The notes under the pieces were generated by a model. That model had not been told where the DNA came from. It saw only the letters and a program-made list of their open reading frames with translations, and made no database searches. Below are positions 11,901 to 21,414 of a stretch of 64,000 nucleotides of DNA, piece after piece; the stretch's first letter is position 1, and each line of letters opens with the position of its first letter. A program made the translations under genes and the position numbers. The stretch comes from Hanleya hanleyi (taxonomy: Eukaryota; Mollusca; Polyplacophora; Lepidopleurida; Hanleyidae). The stretch covers positions 16,882 to 80,881 of the forward strand of contig JAVTVY010019597.1 in NCBI GenBank assembly GCA_036873755.1, written 5' to 3'.

Positions 11901-13313
11901 GTTTCCTATAATTAAATCATACAGAGGCGACTCCATGCAAAGCGCGTCTACAGTTCCCATATAAAAAGGAGTGTTCACACAAACTGTAGCTATCGGGACC
12001 TCCCTAACAGTTCCATCCATCAGAAAACAACGCCTAGTTTTATCCCCAATTTGTTCTGGAGAAATGCAACCGCGTTTCACCACGACTCCGCTACATCCCG
12101 TATCTCTCAAAACAGTTACTTTGTTGGATCCGATAAACCCGTCAGTCACAGGCATATTTTCACAACAACCTACAATGTCTTTGTCATGAAAATCTTCAAA
12201 TTTCTCGTCCAACCTACTCGACGCCTGTGGATGTCTCTTCGACCTATCTGGCTTCGTACAAAACCGGCGGATGTGCCCATATTTCAAGCAATTGTAACAG
12301 CGCTTCTCAAAACTTTCGTGTTTGGTTGTACTTGAATTGTCATAGTCCGAATTTCGTTTCAAATTTGGGTTAAAGTTACGTTTTTCCGGATTACTGGAAC
12401 GATACGTACCACTGCGCGCCTCCCTGTACTGATCAGCCAATGTTGCCATTTGATCAACGCTACTAGGTATTCTTTCTTTCAAAAAGAGAGCTAAGTCTTT
12501 GTCACACGAACCGATCAATTGTTCCCTTAACAATAAATCCCTCAAGTCATCATATGACCTTTCCTCAACTTTACTCAACTCGACCCACCTATCAAAATAA
12601 TTGCCTAATCTAGCAGCAAATTGATTAAAGGTTTCAGTTCGATCCGGTTTACAAGTCCTAAACTTGTGACGAAAGCCTTCTTCCGTCAACTGAAAGCTAT
12701 GTAATAGGGCCTCCTTTAACTTATCAAAATTCAAAGCATCTTCACTAGGTAACCTAGCAAACACTTCCAATGCTTTACCTGTTAACAATGCGCTGAGATT
12801 AACAGCCCAGTCTGCACTATGCCACTTTTGACTCTCTGCAAACCTTTCAAATCTATTTAAGTAGGCATCTAAATCGTCTTTAGATTCATTCAACACAGGT
12901 AGTTTTGGCCTAGTCGCCTTAACAGTGTCACTCCCAAATGCCTTTGCACCCTTATCCAAGTGTTGACCTTTAATTGTCTCTAACTCAATTTGCTTTTCCA
13001 ACAATTCTATCTTGCCATTCTTTTCCCTCTCTTCTCTTTCCCATTCTCTTACCCTAACTCTTTCCTCTCTATCAAATTTTTCCTTAATTTTCCCATCTAC
13101 AAAGTCTAATAGGGCTTTCTCTTTTAGACCTAATCTCTCCCCTATGTCAAGCATTTTTTCATAATCCAAATCCATTTCGCTATCAATTGGTGAGTCATAA
13201 GGCACTACCAATAAAAATATGATAGCCACACAACAGAACGATGTGGACAGAAGTATTTTGAAGATCATGGTATCATACACAAAATATGCATTATTAAATA
13301 GCGTCTTGGGCAA
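8916..13313 (-). CDS. Gag-Pol polyprotein with integrase upstream of reverse transcriptase (Gmr1 clade)
   Basis: A single 1465-aa frame without stops. Residues about 130-300 are the capsid region; their leucine-rich helical pattern resembles the SCAN domain, which is thought to derive from Gmr1-like gag. A zinc knuckle (C-X2-C-X4-H-X4-C) lies at 339-352 and the protease motif DTGCSG at 404-409. Integrase follows: zinc-binding H602, H609, C639, C642; catalytic D672, D732, E768 (D-X35-E); and a GPY-type motif near 909. Reverse transcriptase spans about 1040-1240 with YIDD at 1193-1196, then RNase H with D1344 and D1410. The first 46 residues contain a hydrophobic stretch (17-37) unusual for Gag, so M47 may be the real start. 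Gag and Pol are fused in one frame, so no frameshift is needed to express Pol. Confidence 0.95.
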   Translation of the reverse strand: MPKTLFNNAYFVYDTMIFKILLSTSFCCVAIIFLLVVPYDSPIDSEMDLDYEKMLDIGERLGLKEKALLDFVDGKIKEKFDREERVRVREWEREEREKNGKIELLEKQIELETIKGQHLDKGAKAFGSDTVKATRPKLPVLNESKDDLDAYLNRFERFAESQKWHSADWAVNLSALLTGKALEVFARLPSEDALNFDKLKEALLHSFQLTEEGFRHKFRTCKPDRTETFNQFAARLGNYFDRWVELSKVEERSYDDLRDLLLREQLIGSCDKDLALFLKERIPSSVDQMATLADQYREARSGTYRSSNPEKRNFNPNLKRNSDYDNSSTTKHESFEKRCYNCLKYGHIRRFCTKPDRSKRHPQASSRLDEKFEDFHDKDIVGCCENMPVTDGFIGSNKVTVLRDTGCSGVVVKRGCISPEQIGDKTRRCFLMDGTVREVPIATVCVNTPFYMGTVDALCMESPLYDLIIGNIEGVRAANDPDPNWRGKKSRVNAELAQAVQTRGQKQMQAKPIKPLKVPQVMSEVTAEQFKIDQQEDKSLTKIRELAATGLARVTQKNSVKFFKRNGLIYREYHSPKTENGKVFTQLVVPRKHRRKVMSLAHESMLGGHLGSRKTARKVVTNFCWPGIQSDVTRYCRSCDVCQRTFPKGRVTRVPLGDMPLIEVPFHRIAVDIVGPMKPVTERGNRYILTLVDYATRYPEAVALKGIEAERVAEALVDIFTRVGVPREILTDLGSQFTSGVMKEVSRLLSMKRLTTTPYHPACNGLVERFNGTLKSMLRKMCAERPKDWDRYLSPLLFAYRESPQDSLGFSPFELLYGRTVRGPMSILKEIWTKEIENPEVKSTYQYVIDLKSRLEDTCKVAHDELRKSKQRYKRYYDRRSRTRKFKIGDKALVLLPTDNNKLLMQWKGPYTVVELVGNCDYRLNVHGSTKTYHANLLKKYEIRECISACVKPDVEVSICSGAVDSVCSAVIDDNDPVSSDDLVQFPLIGKECVTDVHVGETLSAEQNAEMQEILGEFSDILTDIPGRTNLVEHEIKLTTDTPVRSKPYPLPFAMRKTVQNEVKEMLKLGVIEPSESPYAAPIVLVKKPDGSNRFCVDFRRLNRITVFNAEPIPSTEEIFTRLTKSRFFTKIDLSKGYWQLPMGRSSKEKTAFLSPEGLFQFRVMPFGLVNAPASFSHMMRKLLHDIEEATNYIDDILVHTETWEQHKRAVRRVLIRIREANLTARPSKCFFGYGSLDFLGLIVGNSSVRPNPEKVKTVLDSCRPETKKQVRSFLGLAGYYRKFIPNFAALAVPLTDLTKKGQPNKIVWGESQENSFNALKAHLSSSPILRLPDFERPFIVQTDASDTGIGAVLLQEENGEKFPIAYVSKKLLPRERAYSTIEKECYGIVWGIQKFQAYLYGQEFMLETDHQPLIYLNQAKVTNGRLMRWALTLQPYRFRLIAIRGSENIGADYLSRSSSIEHEN

Positions 13314-13450
13314 AATGCCTTAATCATTATCAGAATTAGCAGTATAGCACACTAAGACGCCACACAGACAAAAAAAATCAATACAGAATATTCACAGTGT
13401 CAACTAATCTGGTATTGCCACAATTTGAAAAGTTTTCGATTTTACTCAAA

Positions 13451-13467
13451 ATTTGGACAAGCCCCCA
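13451..13467 (-). promoter_or_regulatory. Primer binding site, tRNA-Pro-like
   Basis: On the minus strand, three bases after the 5' LTR end, the sequence reads TGGGGGCTTGTCCAAAT. The first 13 bases differ at one position from the well-known retroviral tRNA-Pro primer site (TGGGGGCTCGTCC). The 3' part diverges. I infer priming by tRNA-Pro; a different isoacceptor is possible. Confidence 0.6.
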
Positions 13468-13470
13468 AAA

Positions 13471-14505
13471 TGTCACGATGAAACCTGTGACGTAGCGTCA
13501 ACCAGACTAATTGACAACAAACACTTATTTACAAGAAAACATTTAACATTTATATAGAATTCCAAACACGATATACATATAAATAACGGTCGCGACTGTA
13601 CAAAAAACCCTAATATTCACGAAACATCACGAAACAGTCCGGTTATCACACACAAACGGTTCAACTTTTTTATTCCCTCCGGAGATAGTAAACTCCTGAA
13701 CACGGCCTGTTCTGCACACAGTCCAATGGTATAACACGTTAATGTCCGGTCACGACCTGTAGCGTCTGTGCCGTACATCCCCATCCAGTGGCGAACAATA
13801 ATTCAGGCCCCGTCCTGCACACAGTCCAGTGGTACCCATTAGCGTCGGTCACGACTTGTAACGTCCGTGCCATACATCTGGACTCCTACGTGTAGCAGGC
13901 CCACAAATTAACCGGACACACAAAACAGGTTGTCTGAAATACACGGAATAATCGCTCTCAATACATAACTAGTATTGTTCCGTTATCGTTATCAATTACT
14001 ATTCAATTAGCCATTAACAGTTACTCAATGCAAATGCGTACGTTCATTTCACTGAAGAAAATACAGTTAATACGAATGAATGTAGATAACTTACATCGGT
14101 GATAAATATTACAGACAATTATATACAATAAACCTCCATATGTTTCCCACATTATAGAAAAACCTAGTAACTCTTATACTCACGGTTTACAAGACCAAGC
14201 ACATACAGACAGAGTCTCCGAGGTTGGAAACGTCCACACCCCGCTGGCGTTTGAGAGAGACTCACGAAATATAGCATTTAGCTACAGCTCAACAACTCAC
14301 AATAGATTTTGCACACGACACCACGGAACCACAATCAAAATGTATCTTCCTACTAATATACAAATGATTCACAAGCTCTGCATATGCAAATCATGTACAC
14401 CTTCACATAGTATCAGTATGTGGAGACTAAGTACCGGACCGAACATGATAAGTCAATTCCAAAATCAGACTATCCAATCCCCTGTCCCGATACCAATCCG
14501 TGACA
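13471..14505 (-). repeat. 5' LTR of the Gmr1-like element
   Basis: 1035 bp, upstream LTR in the element's own (minus-strand) orientation. It holds a TATATAAA on the minus strand at 13549-13556 that could position transcription initiation near the inner end. An internal duplication is also visible: two similar segments around 'cacacagtccagtggta' and 'cggtcacgac(c/t)tgta' about 110 bp apart. It matches the other LTR along its whole length. Confidence 0.93.
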
Positions 14506-14682
14506 ATCTTCACGGACACTGTCTGGAAATGATGCCATATTTGGATACTGTTTCCAGATAATGTTTATATATTAGTCCACGCGCTACCGTGTGTAGTTAC
14601 TGAGGGCGTCATTACAACAAGCTAGCCACCTGGTTGGCTAACAATAGTAGTGTCGGATTCACATGGGATTTATATAGGGCTG

Positions 14683-14720
14683 AATTCAGATATAATATTC
14701 CGTGATATTATATCTGAATT
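14683..14720. repeat. Perfect inverted repeat, 16-bp arms
   Basis: AATTCAGATATAATAT and its exact reverse complement are separated by the 6-bp loop TCCGTG. It lies about 180 bp outside the LTR element and directly before a 72-bp duplication. It could form a cruciform; no downstream T-run marks it as a terminator. Confidence 0.7.
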
Positions 14721-14862
14721 TACTGAGATTGAATTCGAAGCAGCTTATGCCAGATCAACCACCTGCTCCACCAGGTGGCGCCACCTTGATTTTACTGAGA
14801 TTGAATTCGAAGCAGCTTATGCCAAATTAACCACCTGCTCCACCAGGTGGCCATCTTGATTC
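14719..14862. repeat. 72-bp tandem duplication
   Basis: Two units starting 'tttactgagattgaattcg' at 14719 and 14791 share 'aagcagcttatgcca' and 'accacctgctccaccaggtgg'. An ORF crosses both because 72 is a multiple of three, but nothing else supports coding. Confidence 0.75.
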
Positions 14863-14869
14863 TTTAGCC

Positions 14870-17800
14870 ACAACTAATCAGCATGGTCATATGTACCAAA
14901 TTTTATGCTTGCTTTTAAAAGTACACAAACATTGCATATTTTTTAACTTAGAAAATGGAATGCTTTACCAAATGCCATCATTTTCTACTACTACTATACT
15001 ACTACTACTATTGCTGCTCTCGTATTGTTCTTGTTATTCCTCGCCATCATGTACTCCTTAATTACTATAGCAGTATTCCTGTCCCTGAAATGTTAACTAT
15101 ACAGGTCGTTATACTCTTCGAATCGAGCCTTTCTGCATCTTGTACGTCCTGCATAATTTGCGGTTACATCAGACGCCGACATAATTCACCGCAATCTCAC
15201 TGGATTCGCAGGGCTGTTGTAACACCATACCTCTTTGACCCATGTCATCGTGACCGTATAGTTACAATATTGGCCGGCCTGTTTTAACTACAGGATAAGA
15301 AGACTTATAATCAGTAGCTGTAGTTAATTACTCAGACAGGCTATGCGAATCAACAGTTCAAATATCGAGCACTTCTAGATCTGTCCCCGTGGCTTTTAAT
15401 TAGTGTCTTCTGGCAACGAATAACACATGTTATTTAACAATCGTTGTATCATGCAACATGAGATTACATCCTGGCACAGCGAGGTAAAGTGATCATATTA
15501 TATGGCTTTATCATATGATAGATTCGTATTCTTAATGACACTCGAAGGAGGCTTCGCTTTCATTGGATCATATTCACTGCTTTCTGTTGTCTCTGCTTGC
15601 TAAATAAACCTACATGTACACCCAAGAACAGAACAACCGAATTCGGTTCAGCATACCGATTCTATAAGCATCAAGTTCGCAATTCATTTTGATTGTTCGT
15701 CGCTCATTTTCTCTTTTTTATTGGTCGCTGGGTTATCTTCACCACACATTCCCAAAATACACTCAGAAATTGGGGAATCTCAAATATAAATTTTGAGGAT
15801 TAATTTTTCCCTCTCAATATTTTACAAAAGAAGGAATTCAGTTATATTGAAGAGATTTTCCAATAAGGTGTGACAATATGAACGATGCGCTGTGCAATAT
15901 TAGAACATAATTAAATAACTTAATAAATGAATAAATAAATTAAAGTGTTTGTCATTCATATGGTCATTCACCGTCAAATTGTTATAATGGCTTAGGAGAA
16001 TCCCATGCCACTATACGAGGACGTACAGTGACTGACTTCAGTCAAACTTCATAACTTGTATTCACAATGGACAAGATATTTATCCGTTAACTATAGCATG
16101 AGGAACGTATAATTTATGATATATATATAGTGATAACAACATTTTGTAATACTGGACAACAATAACAAATGGGTCGTAGCAGTCATCAAGATCTTCATGT
16201 ATAAATTCACTCTATCGCTGAATTCGAAAAGAATAAGTGATTTTCACATAAGGTTTTCTTGAAGTTTACATTCTGAAATATAAGCCTTGAAAATCTACGA
16301 TAGTCAGTTGTATTATGATTGATCAAAATGTCCCCCCCCCCCCCCTGGTCTGCATGTTTAGGTATTTTTGGGGAATTTATAGAGAGGATTTCTCTTTAGA
16401 AAGAATATGAGTCCTCAAACCAAGACAAATCTTCCTACTCTCAAACAGGTGTCATAATTTTGTTACAGAGAAAATCCTCCTTATAAATCCTTCCAAAATA
16501 GATCTGGAGCAGATTTTGAAAAAAAAATATTAAATCCATTTTTATGTAATTGACAATCGCAACATTTCAATAAGTAAGCTCCAAGAAAATTAGAATTTTC
16601 AGACACTGGTTTGAAAAAAACCCAGCATTATTACTGTTCCACACAAAGCAGTTTTTCTAATGAGTTTATCCAAATTTTCGGTCAATAATCCCTGAAGCAC
16701 CCAGGATTTAGAGGGGAAGAAAAACTGCAGTCTGGTACTTATGATTGGTTCGTAAAAGCGCTTTTGTTTTTGGTATGCCCACCACAGCTGCATCATAGTT
16801 TCCGGGACGCCATTACTTGAAAAAAAAAAATTTTCATTGACAAAAAAATTGATTGAGAGGATTGTGGATGGAATATTACACCGCAAACCAAAACCAATCT
16901 TAGATATTTCAAATAATTAAATGTATTACTATATAGTGTGAACACATAATTTTGTTTTGAAGTGTCATATTTTTAGTTACAGGAAAGTCTTCAATGTGGG
17001 TTTTTTTTCCATTTGGACAATTGATATATTTTCAAGACATCCATCACTGATTTTGCAGGGTAAATAAACACACAGATCGTCCCATTCATGCATGATAACG
17101 AATATAATACTAAACTCTTCATTAAATATCCAAAATATATATGGAAAACGCAAGACGTCCAATTATGTGGAAATAACATTGTCTAATTGCTAACGCCGAT
17201 ATACGTGTAGAATCTTCCGTGGAAGGTTGCTCGAATCGAAACAGAAGAGATTTTTTTATGGATATCTGTACATAATCTGCCGAAACCGCCAACCAAAAAT
17301 CATCATTTCATCGATATTTTATATTTGTGCTGAATCGTCATTATGGTCGTATCTTGAGTGCGGCAGGTTCTCCAATGAGTCTACAAATTCTGCATAACTC
17401 AGCGGATGTGCTGGTCTATCTGTATGTACTAATATATTGGGATTTGTCAACTTCAAGATTTTTCATCATCTCGGTATTTATAGCTAAATAACAAACATGA
17501 CGTCCCTTGAATGACATCTCGCACATCGCCCCTTCACCACCCGGACGAAATGAACAGATTGACATCTTTGCATGTTTTCATCAATATTAACCCAAACAAT
17601 CCGTATGGCGTTTAACCTGTTTAGAACGAGAACGATCTAAAGTGTATAGTTTAAATGCGAGTATCGACAGGTTAGGGGAATCCTGCTCTCTAAAATGGAG
17701 GTAGAAAGGGTCGTTTTCGCTCAATAAATCAGTTCACATAATGAATTCAGCAAAATCCTCTTGATGCGCATACAGACATATCTATCCGCATTAAATAGTA

Positions 17801-18300
17801 GTAAAAAAGTAAATTGTCATCTATCTAATTTGCATAATAATAGGCCAAACATCCTTCGCGCAACAGTGGCTGGTTCTTCACATGGCAAATTCATCTTATG
17901 ACATGGAACAATAGATAAATCAATGGGCCTGAAATTTTGATGCATTGGTTGAGAGGGAATCAAAAGTTATTGAGAAAAAACGACCTTTTTTACCTCCATT
18001 TTAGAGAGCGGATTGCCCTCACCTGATCGAGGAGAGCATACTGACATTCCCTGGATCTTACCTCTATCATCTGGTCCCAGAAAGAAAGATTTTATAGGCG
18101 CTCCTATATCAGCGAATACTCTCACAAAAATATAGCAGCTAGCGACAATATCGGGTTCCAATCAATTTACAATTATAGACACCATCTCGGATACTATATT
18201 GGGATCACTGGACAATGTTAAAACACAGTATAGTCTTACTTTGAAAATCTGCTATCGATGAAATGGTGTCATACACCCGTGGATGGAATTCGACAGATAA
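14870..18300. other. Intergenic stretch with no recognised gene
   Basis: AT-rich sequence with a C run near 16331-16345, a near-duplicate phrase about conditions 'ctctctaaaatggaggtagaaa' (17686) and its inverse 'tttttacctccattttagagag' (17989), and only short unpersuasive ORFs. The inverted phrase pair brackets about 300 bp and may be a small hairpin element. Confidence 0.4.
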
Positions 18301-18329
18301 ATGTATTCGCATGAATGTTTCGACATAAC

Positions 18330-19343
18330 TCATAACTGTTCCAGTTGCGAACGCCCTCTTTTCTGTCCAACGATAGATACCACAGGCGTCATTTCGACCG
18401 TTCCTGAAGGGGCCACTGCATTCTCTCTTATTTTATCACAGAAAACTATTTTTCTGAAAACTAAGGCTAAATCCTTAGCTTTGATACCGTACAAGATCGG
18501 ATTTATGCAGGAATTGAGCCATAGGAAGAAGTATACGGTCCTATAAATGGCACCAGGCCATTTAGCTTCGTCATCGATGAATTTCACCACAATCAAAAGA
18601 ACAGATCCAAAGAGCCATGCGAATAACAAGCGGCACAGTGCTAGGGACAACCGGGCTTGCCGTCGCTGTTGTAAAGCCAAAGTTAGTGAATTGGTCCTGA
18701 CGTACGAGAAGAGCTTGTGGTAACAGATGGCGACGAAGACAAGAGGCAGTATACAAAGAAGGGCGAGGAAGGCGAGTTTCCTGTAAATCCACTCCGATGC
18801 AACGGCAAAACACAAAGCGAGGGACGTCTGGACGCGGATTCGGGCAGAGAAACTCTCGCGTGTGGTTACAATGCCATAAAAAAACGCATCGACGAAAAGG
18901 CAGGTCGTAGTTGAAGCGATGAACACTCTCCAGTTGAACACGTCTCTTCGTTCGCTTAGTGGACGACAGACCAGCTTGTAGCGAGTGTAGCCTATGAGAC
19001 ACTGCACATGTAAGGAAAATACGAACAGAAACGGCCTCAGGTGTATAGACAGTCCACATATAAGAGGGGTAACATATCCCCGGACTTGACCTAAGATGCT
19101 GACCGGGATAAGGAAGCAACAAATTGTGAAGTCGATGGCGGCGAGATACACGATGAGCCCATGGTGCGTTGTTCTCAACTTTTTCTCCACGACCGGAGAA
19201 ATAAGAACAAGGCCATTTCCTATTCCGCCGACTATCACCAACGATACCAACGAAATGACGTATGGATAACTCACAGAGTCCAATCTGGCTGCCAATATGT
19301 TAGTACTATCGGCGCTGATATTTTCGGTGCTAACGTTCGCCAT
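18330..19343 (-). CDS. Orphan rhodopsin-family (class A) G-protein-coupled receptor, intronless
   Basis: 337 aa with seven hydrophobic segments. Class A landmarks are present: GN at 42-43 in TM1, D71 in TM2 (AAID), C96 at the top of TM3, P200 in TM5 and NPILY at 281-285 in TM7. The usual DRY at the end of TM3 is TRY (120-122), and TM6 lacks the CWxP motif (FAWLFG at 241-246). Two N-glycosylation sequons (N3, N8) sit in a short extracellular N-terminus and there is no signal peptide. The start context CAAAATGGCG is favourable. It should act at the plasma membrane; ligand and G protein cannot be told from sequence. An overlapping 183-aa minus-strand frame is a shadow. Confidence 0.88.
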   Translation of the reverse strand: MANVSTENISADSTNILAARLDSVSYPYVISLVSLVIVGGIGNGLVLISPVVEKKLRTTHHGLIVYLAAIDFTICCFLIPVSILGQVRGYVTPLICGLSIHLRPFLFVFSLHVQCLIGYTRYKLVCRPLSERRDVFNWRVFIASTTTCLFVDAFFYGIVTTRESFSARIRVQTSLALCFAVASEWIYRKLAFLALLCILPLVFVAICYHKLFSYVRTNSLTLALQQRRQARLSLALCRLLFAWLFGSVLLIVVKFIDDEAKWPGAIYRTVYFFLWLNSCINPILYGIKAKDLALVFRKIVFCDKIRENAVAPSGTVEMTPVVSIVGQKRGRSQLEQL

Positions 19344-20640
19344 TTTGACGGTGAAGTGTTCTGTTGAAGCGAGGAGCCGCTGTGTTACACAAGTACACAG
19401 GCGAATACTCTATCGTGCTCTCTCGCAAGTAACGCTTATGTTGGATATCACACACTCATTTGAGAAGTTGGGTGAAATTATTGATTCAAAGCCGCATAGT
19501 CTTCCACGTCATTGATTCGATACTCAGTCATGGTTGGTGCATTTTGCTGAAGGGTTAATTGTATGGACTGTAGAGGTATTGATTGGTAGCTTCTTCAGGA
19601 TATGTAACCTCCTACCAGAATGTACCAAGGAGATTTTCTATCACCGAGAAAATAACTCCTCAAAAAGGATGGTTCTCTCCGAATTTTCCCTCCATTCAGG
19701 AAGAGAAATCTGAAGTGCTAGCGACCAGTTCTTCATCAGTACCCTTGCTACCTTGTACAGAGATCCATTTGTGTACTGTAAAGCAATTACCGTATATTAT
19801 ACGTTAGGTGACCGTTGATTTGGCGGTATACTGTATATTCGGAATTACGATGAAATGCCGTTATATATAAATACGGTAGAATGCCGTAATTTGAAATATG
19901 GTCACGTAGGTGATGATCGTCTGACATATTTTTGCTCCATTTCGGGGTAGATTAGTTCTGCACAGTTATCTGCTTTTGTATCAGACAAACCACGTCTATT
20001 CGCTTCGGTATATCAAAACTGACCGACCAGTAAATTCCTATCACAGACACCACAGATCTCTTCGGTTTGAGATACAACGCGTAACTGTGACAAAAATCAC
20101 AGAAGAACATTAGCATGTCATCACTTTCGAACAGGAACTAATTTTCGACAAAATAACACACAGGCTTACATACACGATAATATATATGACCCTTCAGCTT
20201 CTTCATTCCTCTTGCGGGGGGATCACATACCACAATGCGAGGCACACCCTAAGGATCCCAATGGTGACACACACACAACTTAGTCGACTTCAACGTTATG
20301 CGCAGGATGTATTTACCCAATCTAACGCTACTATAGAAATTCGTCATACACATTGTCGTAACGTTGGAACGAAGAGACGGAAACAGCAATTCGAAGTGGT
20401 TATAACGAAGCCAGTCGTCACTCCCAGCGATCGTTCTGTGATATACAGCAATAATGTAATGTGAGCATGTGCAAAAAAACCTACTTTACATTCCAGAATA
20501 ACACTATACGTAACGTGTAAAAGACTGACGCTGTTATCGCAAAATGCCCGACAACCCCCCCCCCCCCCACCACCCAGTCTTTCTGCGCTATGTCCGGAAC
20601 GACAAAATGAGAGCTGACACTTCGTGACTTTATAGTGAAT
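19344..20640. other. Upstream flank of the GPCR, no recognised gene
   Basis: Presumed promoter and 5' region of the receptor on the minus strand. Short ORFs here have no recognisable domain. A run of about 14 C's lies near 20556-20569. No clear TATA box was identified. Confidence 0.35.
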
Positions 20641-21040
20641 CATATTGGAGTCAGTTTTAGTCGACCTGCATAACCCTCCGAGTAGAGGATCATGGGAAAA
20701 TTCAAAATGGCGTCCACGTGGGGTACCAGAAAAATTATGTTTCCGTCATTTGTCTTCAAAATTTCTGCTTTTCTGCGATGAAAAGTTCTATTTCACACCA
20801 CATTAATATTTAGTAATTTATCACGCAGTTTTTGCGGAGAAATTACATAAATGAAAAATTACAAAAATCGACCCCAAAATGCCGTTTTTAAAAATGACGT
20901 CACTGTGGCGTCATCAAAGAGGCCATATTAGAGCTTGACCAAGGAATATAGTGTGGTAAGTTTCATTCCCTAGCTGAAGGGGTGAAAAAAAATAATGGGG
21001 CCGGGGGGGCAAATGGGGGCCGAAAAGGGTTAACACGGGA
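20640..21040. mobile_element. MITE-like dispersed repeat, copy 2 (reverse orientation)
   Basis: Read in reverse complement it repeats the architecture of 6800-7030: 'gaatgaaactta', 'tcaagctcta', 'gacgtcattttt' and 'ggggtcgattttt'. It contains 'aaaatggcgtcc' and 'tgacgtcactgtggcgtcat'. No ORF. Confidence 0.5.
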
Positions 21041-21061
21041 TAACTGCTCACTTGGTCCAGC

Positions 21062-21410
21062 ATGGATGACTGGAATGTCCAAGGTGACAGAATATTACAT
21101 GTTTCTGTTTATCGCCAGAATGACACCGCCATCAGATGAATATCTACTTCGTGCCGGTCGAATTTGAAGTGTCTAGGAATCCACACTTTGATACTACTTC
21201 GATTGAGAACTAAAATACTAGAGCAGACTTATGTAGATGACTAGAATGTCCAAGGTGACAGAATATTACATTTTTCTGTTTATCGCCAGAATGACACCCC
21301 TAACTCCCTCAGATGAATAGCTACTTCGTGCCGGTCGAATTTGAAGTGTTTAGGAGTCCACACTTTGATACTACTTCGGTTGAGAACTAGAATACTAGAG
21401 AAGACTTATA
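21062..21410. repeat. About 174-bp tandem duplication
   Basis: Two successive copies of a unit containing 'gactggaatgtccaaggtgacag', 'tttatcgccagaatgacacc', 'ctacttcgtgccggtcgaat' and 'ccacactttgatactacttcg', starting near 21066 and 21240, differ at few positions. Confidence 0.8.
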
Positions 21411-21414
21411 ACGA

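Larger units (their letters stand above)
7792..14510 (-). mobile_element. Complete Gmr1-like Ty3/gypsy LTR retrotransposon with 5-bp target duplication
   Basis: Two 1035-bp long terminal repeats (7797-8831 and 13471-14505) in the same orientation flank one long minus-strand ORF. The LTRs begin TGTCA and end TGACA. The element is bordered by the direct repeat 'atctt' at 7792-7796 and 14506-14510, a 5-bp target duplication as expected of Ty3/gypsy integrases. Reading the LTRs side by side I saw no mismatch, which implies a very recent insertion. A tRNA-Pro-like primer site, a purine tract and an uninterrupted Gag-Pol ORF suggest a potentially active copy. There is no env-like ORF. The pol order is protease, integrase, reverse transcriptase, RNase H, which within Ty3/gypsy is characteristic of the Gmr1 clade. 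Confidence 0.95.

Noticed and set aside
8916..13313. Ty1/copia assignment suggested by integrase before reverse transcriptase
   Set aside because: The zinc knuckle, DTG protease, GPY-type integrase tail, YIDD reverse transcriptase and RNase H are of Ty3/gypsy type; only the order is copia-like, which fits the Gmr1 clade.
18571..19122. 183-aa ORF overlapping the GPCR
   Set aside because: Shifted-frame shadow of the receptor on the same strand.
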